This document shows positions 33,440 to 44,373 of a stretch of 64,000 nucleotides of DNA, piece by piece (within the stretch, counting starts at the first letter, position 1; each line of letters starts with the position of its first letter). The position numbers and the translations under genes were made by a program. The stretch comes from Cladobotryum mycophilum. Taxonomy: Eukaryota; Ascomycota; Sordariomycetes; Hypocreales; Hypocreaceae. Under the pieces are notes generated by a model. It was not told where the DNA came from. It saw nothing but the letters and a program-made list of their open reading frames with translations, and made no database searches. Location of the stretch: the NCBI GenBank assembly GCA_036429605.1, contig JAVFKD010000015.1, positions 2,255,421 through 2,319,420 of the forward strand, given 5' to 3'.

Positions 33440-34928
33440 ATGATTCTCGGACCAGTCTCTCTCATTGATTGCGTCGCGTTCTGTGTCTTTCTCGCGCCAC
33501 AGTTGGTCTTACAAGCAGGCTTGTTTCCAACTGTATTCGCTGTCCTCAGAGCTCTACCCTTTCTTTGTATGTTCACACACACACACACATACGGCCCCCC
33601 TCTCAACACAAATCAACGAGCGTTTTTCAACACGGCGTACGCTAACAGAAAAAAATACTTAATCAGTGTTTCATCTACCCATTACCTTTTTCTTAGATCG
33701 CTACTGGAGGAAGTCTTCTTCAGTCAAGAGCTCATATTTTAAAGGATCTACGGTATTTGAGGATGTCGTGATAAGATGTGTGCGTTACTCTTTTAAGAAC
33801 ATGCCTTCCGAGGTGGGGCGTGTCTTCTTTTCTAAAGAAGTGGCACTGCCATTTATGAAATGGCGCATGATGAGGCATGGATTAAAGGACTTTCCCGTGC
33901 ATTGGGAAGAGCAGACAGTCGGCGAGGTAGGCTGTGGACATGCACCGATCAAGAGACAGTTTATTGATTGTGATACAGGGCAATACAAAGGCGAACGGTA
34001 TCTGGATCAAGCATAACCCAGAAAAGGATCCTGATATTGTCATTTACTACGCCCATGGTAAGATGGACTATGTGTATGAGTTATGGTCAAAGCTAATAAG
34101 GAATCAGGGGGCGGATTTGCTATGGGATCGTGCTACTTCTACATGGAGTTCCTATTCGCGTGGCATGACTTGCTTCGCGATGCTGGGTATGACAACCCCG
34201 CCATTTTTGCCTTGGACTACAGTTTGGTCCCAGACAAGGTCTATCCAACTCAAGTGTTCCAAACGCTCGAGGGCTATAGGCACGTCCTCGAAGTAGCCAA
34301 GGATGCTTCCAAGGTCTGCGTTGCTGGCGATTCGGCCGGCGCCACCTTGATTCTTAGTCTACTGCTGGAACTTGGCGCTCAAATCCAGAGCCAACAGGCG
34401 AACGGATACAAGCCAGGATTACACGAGGAATTCGCCCAAGGCTTCCCTCCTGCATTTGCCATCCCAAGGATGGCAGCTCTGATTTCCCCTTGGGTTACGC
34501 TTGTGTCGAATCTACACTATCCATCAAATGTTGACTACCTTGACCGAAGCTCTCTCTGGAAATACGGGTGTGAGTACGCTGGGGATACATTATCACATCG
34601 AGAGCTATCATCACCAGGAATGTGTGAGGATAAGAGCCTTTGGAAACTGGCCAGCCCGGAGCGTGGCTTCTTCATCACATATGGAGGAGAAGAGGTGCTA
34701 TCGCCGGACATTGAGAACCTTGTTAGTCGGTTGGGTCGAGCCAAAGTGGAGGTCGAAGCACGAAGGTTCGATGGTGGTATCCACGCGTGGCCCATAGCTT
34801 CGATATTCCTATCGAGCACTAGGCGAAAGAGGCTGTATGGTCTGCGGACTATTGTGGGAGAGATTAGAAAGAGGTTTGACAAGATGCCTGCAAATGGGAA
34901 GCAGCAGAAAAAGTGGCTGTCAGATTAG
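33440..34928 (+). CDS. Membrane-anchored alpha/beta-hydrolase (HSL family, Say1-like)
   Basis: Four exons (33440-33566, 33697-33926, 33979-34057, 34108-34928) give 419 codons (418 aa). An N-terminal hydrophobic segment (LIDCVAFCVFLAPQLVLQAG) probably anchors it in the ER. Hormone-sensitive-lipase-family signatures are the oxyanion motif HGGGF (residues 145-149, split by intron 3), the nucleophile motif GDSAGA with Ser221, and His371 in GGIHAWP. In the usual GxxDxL acid position the sequence reads GGEEVL, so the acid is likely Glu341. This architecture resembles sterol deacetylase Say1 and related fungal acyl-hydrolases; the substrate is inference. No frame breaks. Confidence 0.87.
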
Positions 34929-34941
34929 ATCAAGTAGGTAA

Positions 34942-35290
34942 TCAAGGAGGGTCTAATTGTGTGGATGGATCGGGAACCATAGTTGTATATATATAACTCG
35001 GCTTCGTCACCAGACCCGGCTCAGTTAAAGCTCCTAATTCTGTATCATCTCATAGCGGGAACATGGGGAAATGTTTGGTGGAAATAATGAACAAACAAAC
35101 AAACAAACAAACAAATCAGTGGGTTTTTCTTACCTCCTAAAGTGACGCACTGAAGTGTGTCGTCGGGTGTGCGGGAGGCATTTCTGTTGTGAACTCCTGC
35201 CTGAGCAGGCAACGAGCGGGTACCTTGAGGTGTGGCAGCCTTTTGCCTAGGGGTGAGTCGAGACCTGCCTGAGGTCATCGAACGCGCCAT
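34942..35290 (-). CDS. Possible small two-exon gene, unknown
   Basis: A minus-strand open frame starts at an ATG in good context (GAACATGGCG, 35290), runs 157 nt and ends at a strong donor GTAAGA (intron from 35133). A CAG acceptor at 35040 would lead to a second exon 35039-34942 and an 84-codon product that is basic and Pro/Thr-rich (SGRSRLTPRQKAATPQGTR). The lengths agree as whole codons. No domain is recognised, and it would overlap the esterase 3' region. Transcription evidence is absent, so this is tentative and may be chance. Confidence 0.22.
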
Positions 35291-37432
35291 GTTCCTCCCT
35301 ATGACACATCAAGGGGGAGATGCAGAGACGGAAGTGAGATGATGGCTAAACAAGACTGGCATTCACCCATCAGGCAGGTTGGGTATCCTTTGCGTGCCAT
35401 GTGTGCGGCTCTGCGCGATTTCAGCCGTTGTTAAAGGACTTGCATATCGGCAGGTAGGCAACAGTCGGGGTGGCGTCTGACAAGAATGTGACGCTATCGA
35501 GTTGGGAACAAAAAAATCAGGAATGTGCGCATCCATGGAGGCCGCCATAATCTGCTCTTCTTTTTAGGGGTTATGATGCCCGGGCGATAAAATAGCACGC
35601 ATCATGGAGTTGATATCCGAGCAAAGTAACGCACGGCGCCGCCATGGTTTTTTGCTACCTTGACCCGTGGCGCTTGGTTCAAAAAGGTGTTTTGTGTGTG
35701 TGTGCGCGTGTTTTGTGTTTTCGTGTGTTGGGAGGGAGGGAGGTAAGGACGTGAGAGGCTGTACGCTATGCTGACACGATGTGAAGTCTGTGGTGAGTAC
35801 TGCTGCTAGGTACTTTGTAGTATTGTAGTGGGGAATGCAAAAGATAAAGCTGGCCATTCCCGATTGGAGGAGACCAGCTTAATTTAGTCTAGACACACAC
35901 CCTCACAATAACGCCTACACACACACAAGGAACCTCTCCTGAAATGGGGGTGGTTCGTTCCAAACGCCGCCTCAGCACCAACTCGGGGCTGCGCGAGCAA
36001 ATCACCTCAGTCCCAGCCAGTCTGTGGTTTATTTGGAGTCGCACCAAGCCTAGTAATAGTAATAGCCGTCAATCAGGCTCAGGACTAATGGACCCTGAAT
36101 GCGCATATAAACGCCCGGCATTCCCTCCGGCCGCGTGCGCTGGTGGGATTCGATCGCGAACGCCTCCGAAACCGAGTAGACATGTGCACCCGAGATTGCT
36201 GAGATTCGAACCACTCGTCCAGATCCAGCCAGATAAACGTCACAACGCTCAGCTGCGTTGTATTTTTTTCATTTATAGGCATTTTTCATTGTACACGACG
36301 ATAACTGTCTACATACTTTTTTTTGTATTCCTCCGTCTTTTCTTTTTCTTCTTCTTTTTCTATTATATCTCTTGGTCATCTCATGTATACGAGGTCCTTG
36401 GGGCACACGTATACGAGGTGTTTGTCGCTTTAAGAGAATCCGTGTTCCCCCGAACGAATACCGGTCTATCATTTCTATTGTTTCTCATAGCTTGGGAGGA
36501 CAGGGGCAAAGGCTTTAAGAAAGCTGGATCTAGGAAAGTCAAAAGGAGCAGGATTCTGACATCCCACTCTTAAAGGTATAAGAGGAGGAACGATTCATCC
36601 AGCTACCAGAGTCGTGTGCCATCCATTTGAGGAATGAGCTCTCTTCAATAGCTAGTTTCCTAGCATTGAATAGAATATCATCCTCCCTCCACTCTGACTT
36701 GGTCAACACAACTCTCTTTGTCGCCTCGAGTTGCCCATATTTGTGCAGACTACGCCGTATACCGCCTACCAGCCAGCCAGCCAGCCAGCAGAAAGGGAAG
36801 CCCGAGGGTTTTTATACTCACTTACACGGCATCTGCAATAATACCAAGGATCCAGAAGCGTGGCGCGCGTGTCCCAATCGCAAGGTTCCGGGAACCCCGC
36901 TGTCCCATTTTGCTTTTCAGGGCCTGCAGCACAGCGCAAGGACCTTGAAAGCAAAGACGCACGCACTACAGGAGAGTCAGTCAGCGTGGGAGCTCCACCT
37001 AAATTTGACGGAGTCGGTGGCCGGGCATTGAATCCGCATTGCATCATCAGTTCCGGCGCTACCTCTGGGTATTGTTTAGGTTCCAAAGTTTGTTTGCTGG
37101 CTGTCAGAGCTCACTACACTGCACTGCACTGTACCGCACACTGCACTGCTGTACTAAATAGCGACAAGCAGGGAGTGCTAAACAGTGACAAAGCAGGGAT
37201 ACGGAGATATTGGATGAATTTCCATGCCTTCATTTGCAACCAACCTATTTTGGACCAACACTTTGAATGAAGAAAAGGGGACACTTGTTAATATTGAACC
37301 CATATTTCAATAAGACAAGGTTTCACCAAAAATAGGGTTGCATTACGCGTTGGGACTTTGCATCGGAAGCTAAAGAAATAAAATAAAATAAAAAAGAGGG
37401 AAAAGAGAGAAAGGCAAAAAAAAAAAAAAAAA
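35291..37432. other. Intergenic region with tRNA-like debris
   Basis: 2.1-kb spacer. Contains GT-rich (about 35690-35730) and (CCAG)n (about 36769-36790) repeats, an A18 run immediately upstream of the BUR6 start, and two sequences resembling Pol III B boxes on the minus strand near 36141-36156 and 36203-36214. A 209-codon open frame on the plus strand (35944-36573) crosses these and has no domain. No supported protein gene. Confidence 0.5.
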
Positions 37433-38424
37433 ATGTCTGCAGACGACAATAATGCTTCAACAAGCTACGCGCCAAGGTCGCCGGACCTGTCGTTGTTTTA
37501 TTCGGGGGCCCCACCCAAGCCGCACCGCAACTTCAACAACCTCCTACAAGCCACCCAATCCACCCTCAAGCTGGATATAAATTGCAGCCTCCCTCCTACA
37601 GCTACGGCCCATCCTCTGCCGCCTCCAACCCTTACCAATACACCCAATACGCTCAACACACCCCTGTTGCTGCCCCGCAATCGCATCAGCATCCGAATCC
37701 GAATTTGAACCCCCATCCCCATCCAAGAACACAGACGTCTTCTTTTTCTTCTTCTTCTTCTTCTTCTTCTTCAACTACTGGACAGCCGTCTGTTCTCAAG
37801 TCCGACCACGTGGCACTAGAAAGCTATTCCCCGCCGGTTCAGTACCGCCAAGGCCCATCTTCTTGGTCGAGCTACGACGGCCTGCAGACAGGATTTGCTT
37901 CTGCCCCATCATCGCACAGGCAGCAAGCGTACGCTACTAGTAGTAGTGCTGCTGAAACTTCGCCATCGTCATCGTCGGCTGCAGCAACATCTCCCATCAT
38001 GCCTCCCAGAAAAGCAGCAGTGCCGCCACCACCCCCTCCTCCAGCCGTTGAGCCCTCCCCAGTCAAGACCAAATTCCCCACGGCTCGAATTAAGAGAATT
38101 ATGCAAGCCGATGAAGAAGTGGGTAAAGTAGCTCAGCAGACCCCCATTGCCGTCGGTAAAGCACTAGAAATGTTCATGATTCAGCTCGTCTCAAAAAGTG
38201 CAGATGTAGCCAAGGAAAAAGGCTCCAAAAGAGTCACCGCCTCCATGCTGAAACAGGTCGTCGAAACAGACGAGCAGTGGGACTTTTTGCGAGAGATTGT
38301 CAGTCGTGTGGAGAATGAGAAGGAGGGTAGCAAGGCCAAAGCCAAGGAGAGCGAGAGTGATGAAGAGATGGAGGAGCCCAAGAAGAGAGGCAGAGGAGGG
38401 CGCCGCAAGAAGGTGGCGGCCTGA
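37433..38424 (+). CDS. BUR6: NC2 alpha (BUR6/DRAP1) histone-fold repressor, one apparent frameshift
   Basis: Negative cofactor 2 alpha subunit; pairs with NC2 beta and binds TBP on promoters. The histone fold is at the C-terminal third (KFPTARIKRIMQADEEVGKV, ALEMFMIQLVSKSADVAKEK, KRVTASMLKQVVETDEQWDF), followed by an acidic then basic tail (KKRGRGGRRKK). The N-terminus is long and disordered, with poly-Ser from (TTC)n and Pro runs. The start MSADDNNASTSYAPRS at 37433 lies in another frame; one extra base in the G5/C4 tract 37504-37512 joins it smoothly (QQPPTSHPIHPQAGYKLQPP) and gives 331 codons (330 aa). Without it the first ATG in the main frame is far downstream. NF-Y C-type families are the alternative, but QADEEVGKVAQQTPIAVGKA fits NC2 alpha better. 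Confidence 0.85.
37738..37771 (+). repeat. Coding (TTC/TCT)n tract
   Basis: Pyrimidine trinucleotide run inside BUR6 encoding a poly-Ser stretch with one Phe. Confidence 0.85.
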
Positions 38425-39994
38425 ATATTGTACAAAAAAAAGACCACACAACAACAACAAAAAAAGCACAGGCAATGTGAATGGGCATCATCTTGAGTCT
38501 CGTACGGGACTTGCATGCGTCATGAAGGATACGACGAGGAATGAATGGGCGTTTTACTGGGTTTAGCATAAAAATACCATACAACGGCAACGGCGTTGAA
38601 GTGGGGGTAGGACAGAAGACGGTAGCACTCTAGATGGATGGAACTTGTTATAATGCTTCGAGGATGAGAGTCACTGGATTGAGCTTCATCCTTGGGGGGT
38701 GATGAGAACCTATCCGAACATTTGAAGAAGCATTTATTCCTCAGTGGAATTAGTTAATAAGTTTTGGGAGCACTTGGTGTCACGTAAATACAAAAAGATA
38801 CAGTGCAAATGCGTACGACTAGGTATCTAGGTGACAACATGTTTGAGCTACGTGAACTGCTTACTTGGAGTTTTACTTGTCTCATGATATTAACGGTGAA
38901 ACATGTTATAGATGAATGATGTAGATGCAAGAGCCTCATCCTCCTCGGTGGGTTGAGAATGGATGAGGCAGATGCAAGAGAGTGTGGTTGTTTGCCATGC
39001 CACGTGTAGATGATCTGGGATTTCATTGATAGTCCTGGATGATTTCTATGGAGCCGCCCTGTCTCTAAAACGGTGATGTCCCTTTTTGTCTTTTTTTTCG
39101 CGGTCATTACCTGGAATGCAACATTGTTGTTCTATATTTATTCTATTTCATTTTCTTCCCCAGCAGCCAAGCCTTAAGCGACAAGCGAAGGCAGATGGAT
39201 GAGCGAACCTTGGCTCAAGTACCCGAAGCATGAGAAGAATCGTCTTTGCATGAGATGAGAAGAAGAAGAAGAAGAAGAGAAAGAAATAAAAGAGGAGGAG
39301 GGAAATGATTATCACAGCAATGGATCCATTCAATGCAGATACCTGCCCATTGTAGGGAGTATGTTGTTGTTCCAGTGCGCTCGATTGGGAAGCTCGTCTT
39401 GATGGACACCAGAAACATCAGGCACTAAAAAAAAAAAAAAAAAACAAGGGCGGATGTTCGTTCCCCAATCTGGCTGGACAGGACAGGTCACAGGTTTTTG
39501 GAGACACACGGACAAAGACAAGACAAGACAAGACAGGTTGTTTCCCAGTGGCCAGTGTCGAGAAAGCCAGTGCCAGTGCCAGTGCCAGAGCGAGCCAGTA
39601 CCAATTCAACAACAAATCCAACAAACCCCTGGGATCCCGTCCCTCCACCATTTTCATTCCAAAAGATCCATCCATTTGCTTTTCCTTTTCATCCCGCCCC
39701 ATCCGCAACCCGCAATCGCAAACCACCACCGAAACCGCAAAGAAACACACCTTTTTTGTTCAATCTATAGCTCCGAGGTTGGAAACGCATTTTCCCCCTC
39801 CCCTTTAAAAAAACCCCCTCCAGAAAGAAAGAAAGTAAACAAATAGACTTCCTTTCCCCTCTCCCACGCCATGCAAGGCCGAGTAAACGCTACAACCGCT
39901 TCAATTCCCAGCTAAATGAGGCACCGCCGCCGCCAAACCCTCCTCCTCCTCCCGTCCCATCCCACTCTGTCCGCTCGCTACCTCGCGTCACCAA
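38425..39994. other. Intergenic region BUR6 / PIK1
   Basis: 1.6-kb spacer between two plus-strand genes. It holds an (AGA)n tract (about 39256-39280), an A18 run (39426-39443), GACAA repeats (about 39512-39536) and GCCAGT repeats (about 39567-39588). Probably the 3' UTR of BUR6 and promoter of PIK1. No gene seen. Confidence 0.6.
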
Positions 39995-42900
39995 ATGTCG
40001 TGGGACCTGTTGCAACGATTCCTCGAATCCGACGTCTTTAATTCGAACCCATTCCTCGCCGTTTCGTACCTCTCGTGAGTTTTTCTTGTGTGCTTTGCTT
40101 CTGCCGCTGCTTTCAGTCCCGCCCGCCTTGTCGCCATCCCGCCCCCGCCTTGTCGCCATCCCGCCCGACTTGATATAATATATGGCTCTATCCCCCTCCA
40201 TTGCCTCAATGCCCCAATGCCCCCCCCCCCCTTTTTCCCCAATGTCATCTTCGTGCGCGCGGCACAACGGTCGCTAATCGAGTCTGTCTTTTCTCTCTCT
40301 CTCGTATAGTCGTTACGCCGATCATGTGGGCATTCACTATGTTCTGTGTAATAAATTGCGCCAGTTCCCCTACGAGGACATTGAGTTCTTCCTCCCGCAG
40401 CTATGCCACCTTATAATCAGCGTCGACAATGAGTCAATGGCTCTCGAGGAGTTTCTCTTGGATTTGTGCGAGGAGTCGGTTACCGCTGCGTTGTTGGTGT
40501 GTCTTTACCATCAGGGATTGTGCAATGCTCGCCGCATGCAACGCTAACCAGAGAGTTTCATCATAGACCTTTTGGCTATTTCAAACATACTTACACGACC
40601 TCTCTTCGCATCCCCAATCCGGTTCCTTCCAGACCTGTCGTCGAGTTTATAACAAGGTTCAGCACATCGTCTTTGGCTTGACCGACACTGCGCGCCATGG
40701 CAAGATCAAGGAAAACGTCTTGCCCGTTACCGTCCTCTCGAGCTTCGTCCTTGCAAGCGTGGCTCTGCCGATGATGCCAAGATGGGCCGGTCCCCTTGCG
40801 GTTGCGCAAGCTCGGAAACCCCAACCGATAACAGAGCCCACGGCGGAGACGAATGACATGCCCAAACCCACAAGGTCGAACACGACGTCAGTTCTAAGCT
40901 CAAAGTCCCGACGAGCAAAGGAAGTGAGGGATTCGAGTGCGCCTGATCCCAATATTCCCACCGTCACTCGCCATGCATCATCAAAGAGCATTTCGCCAGC
41001 ACCAGTAGCACCTTCACCGCTGAACCCCAAGTTTGCGACAGATTCAAAGAGGCCGTCTGCTTTGGAAATGAGGTCATTGGAAGCCAGACTCAGCACAGCG
41101 TCGTTACCTCTGCCATCTCCAAAGGTTCCTTCCAGGCCTGCCACCCCGGTTTCGGCTGGGCCTACGTCGAGACCCCCAGACGGCATCCATAGAAGACATT
41201 CCCATCATTCAAAGGCAGCCCACAACACGACGAGTATGACGGCGACTCAGAAGACAAAACTACTAAGACAACACTACTTTCGCTCGCAGACCCAATTCCT
41301 GTCTGCCCTCGAGGGCATTTCTAATCGTCTGGTCGCCGTGCCAAAGCCCGCCCGAATGAGCGCTCTGCGAGCCGAGTTGGCCTTGATAGCGCGAGACTTG
41401 CCTGCTGAGATTGATATTCCTGTCATCTGCCCACCAACCCTTGTAGATGGCGCTCCGGGGAGAAGTCGACACCACAGAATCGTGCGCCTGAATCCTGCCG
41501 AATCAACTGTGCTGAATAGTGCCGAGAAAGTGCCATACCTCCTCATGGTTGAAGTTCTTAGGGACGATTTTACCTTTGACCCCGAAACCCCAGACAACCA
41601 ACGCCTACTCCCTAATCTGACTGGAGGAGGTGGATCTTCGAAGCGATTGTTTGATCTTTCCTCGGAAACGCCAAGGATTGTTCCGACGACTCGAGCTCCT
41701 GAACCAATCATCGACAGTGTCTTTGAACCTACTTCGGGCGATTTAGGGAGCTCACCCCTTCTGACGGCTTATGACGACGATCCGATAGTAACCCCTAGCT
41801 CAAAGCAGTCCCCGGATCAACGTCTCTCTAGTGGAGCCACGACGACATCTACGACCTTTGACGTAGCAACTCCACGTACTTCAGAGACACTCACCTCAAG
41901 ATCTAACAGCCCTGGCTCCCGACGCAAGTTGACGGTGAATATGGGTCGAAATACATCCGCCGACCAACCCGATTTCTCAGCCCTAGCAACGCATATGAGG
42001 ACGGCATCACAGATGCTTGCGCAGCTCGAAGCTACCAGCGGAAAGCGACCAAAGCATGAGGTTGCTGCCATTAGGGCGAAGATCATTGCAAGCATGCAGA
42101 GTATGGAGGAGCAGAGTTTTGATCAAGATGATCAGGGGCCTACGTTTGATACCATCATCGCCAAAGCCACAACCACTGGCGCAGTACCAGGGATGAACGC
42201 TGATCTAGACGAAGAGGCCCCTGAGACGCCCATCGACACCAACATCAATGCTTGCGCGGGTAGAGAGAGGATGGAGAACGACATCAAGACGGGTGGCGTC
42301 CAGCGTCGAGGCGATCGCGATGACCCTAGTGCGGCTGTCTTTGGAGAAGCCTGGGAGGCTAAGAAGGAGCGAATTCGAAAGTCATCCCCGTACGGTTGGA
42401 TGAAGAACTGGGATCTTGTGAGCGTGATTATCAAGACGGGTGCAGATCTGCGACAGGAGGCTTTTGCCTGCCAGCTTATCAATGTCTGTCACAAGATCTG
42501 GGTAGACGCCAAGGTCAATGTCTGGGTCAAACTGATGCGTATCCTGGTCACAGGGGAGTCGTCTGGCCTTATCGAGACAATCACAAACGGCGTGTCTCTC
42601 CATTCACTCAAGCGAAGTCTCACCCTCGCTTCGATAGAGTCTGGAAGCAATCCCCGGCATCGGATCGCTACCCTCAAGGATCATTTCTCTAAAGCATTTG
42701 GGCAGCCAGACAGCGAGCCTTATAGAGCAGGCATCGATGCCTTCAAGCGCTCACTGGCGGCTTACAGTATTATATCCTACGTCCTACAGCTAAAGGATAG
42801 ACACAATGGCAACGTTCTGATTGACAGCGAGGGGCACATCATACATATCGATTTTGGATTTATGCTTTCAAACTCTCCTGGCTCAGTTGGATTTGAGGCA

Positions 42901-43368
42901 GCCCCTTTCAAGCTTACGCATGAGTATGTGGATGTTTTGGGAGGGTTGGGCTCGCCGGATTATGAGGATTATAAAAAGCTGTGCAAACAAGCGTTCCAAG
43001 GTAAGTAGCCCGCATACCCCGAAAATATATTGACGCTTTTGGAGCTGACATGAAACTTGCTCAGCATTACGGCGATCTGCAGATAACATTATTGATTTGG
43101 TTCAAATGATGGGTCATGACTCAAAAATGCCTTGCTTCTCTGTTGGTGTGGCGCATGCTACAAACACTCTCCGACAACGCTTCCAGCTACATCTCAGTGC
43201 TGATGAAGCAGAGCAATTTGTTGAGACTGATCTGGTTTCAAAATCTTATGGCAGCTATTATACGAGACTGTAAGTTAAATAAACATTCGTTGATCCGTAA
43301 GGTAGGCACTTGCTAACCTAAGCTATAGTTATGATACCTTCCAATACCGCACGCAGGGCATATACTAG
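39995..43368 (+). CDS. PIK1: Phosphatidylinositol 4-kinase PIK1
   Basis: Type III PI 4-kinase making PI4P at Golgi and nucleus. Five exons (39995-40074, 40310-40496, 40567-43000, 43065-43269, 43329-43368) give 982 codons (981 aa). The N-terminal helical LKU region shows WDLLQRFLESDVFNSNPFLA and LRQFPYEDIEFFLPQLCHLI. A Ser/Pro-rich linker follows. The C-terminal kinase has LRQEAFACQLI, the catalytic loop DRHNGNVL and the metal-binding HIDFGFML. The end RTQGIY is the conserved C-terminus and is encoded by a 40-nt last exon. Intron 1 (235 bp) carries a C12 run at 40220-40231. The frame is fully intact over 2.9 kb of coding sequence. Confidence 0.95.
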
Positions 43369-44373
43369 AGGGGGAGGACGTGGATTTTTTTTTTTTGAAT
43401 CTTATATAGGGGTGAAACCAAGGTTGTGCGCACATCAAGAGGAGGGTGGGAGGCCTCGCCAGAGCATTTGGGATATCAGGCTGCATTTGGGCATCTGATT
43501 GGCGTTGAGGGATGGAATAAAACAAAGCTACATATCATGGGTTGGATGTTGAACGCCAGGTGTATGCACACACACGCGCGCGCCTTATCTCTTAAGAAAG
43601 ATGTAGATGAAAGAGACGTAACGATATTCTCTCCATAATTGAGATGGATATTCAATCCTGACTTGGCCTTGTGCTATGTTGTTGTATTATCGACTCTTTG
43701 CGCATCCTTTTGGTAATATTGGAAAGAGGTTTGAATCTGGAGATCTGATGGGATGAAGTGTTAGTGATTAACCCCCTTAAAAAAAGGGGGGCTCTACAAT
43801 AATTCCTTGGGATATCTATAATCGGAGCCAAATTTCTTCAATGGTGGGAAATGTTTCCAGTTTACTTACTATTTGCTATACTATTACAATACATTCATCT
43901 CACGCCATTTCTGTTTTCTAGAATTCGATTTGAGGGTTTTTTTTACTCTTTTTATTATCATTTAATTTTGCAATTTTTACAACTTCCGGGTAGACTACCC
44001 CCCCTTCATTTAACAGCTATAATACAACCAAACCCAAAATCCAGCCAGATATAATTTTGTCTCTATTTTTTTTCCCTTTTTCTTTTTCAACAAAAGGGAG
44101 AGAGGATGCCATCTACATGATTTCCCTCCAGAATACAATAATGAAAGGAGCCAGAGGTTACAACATTGCAAAAAAAACCAAAAAAAACCTCCCCCTTCTC
44201 TCCCTTTCCATGTTTACCGCCCCTTGTCAGCCATCATGTAATCCACCATACCCATCATCATCAAATCATCCAAAAAAAAAAAAAAAATTTCACCCCGGGA
44301 AAATGCATCAAGCAAACGGTTTTCGTTTCTTTTCTTTTGTTTGTTTATTGTAGCAAAAAACAGCAGGGGGTGA
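43369..44373. other. Convergent 3' region PIK1 / RING gene
   Basis: About 1 kb, AT-rich, with T runs (43385-43396), a C7 run near 43999 and an A15 run (44273-44287). No gene supported. Confidence 0.6.

Noticed and set aside
35944..36573. 209-codon plus-strand frame
   Set aside because: Crosses tRNA-like debris and T-rich sequence; no domain and implausible composition.
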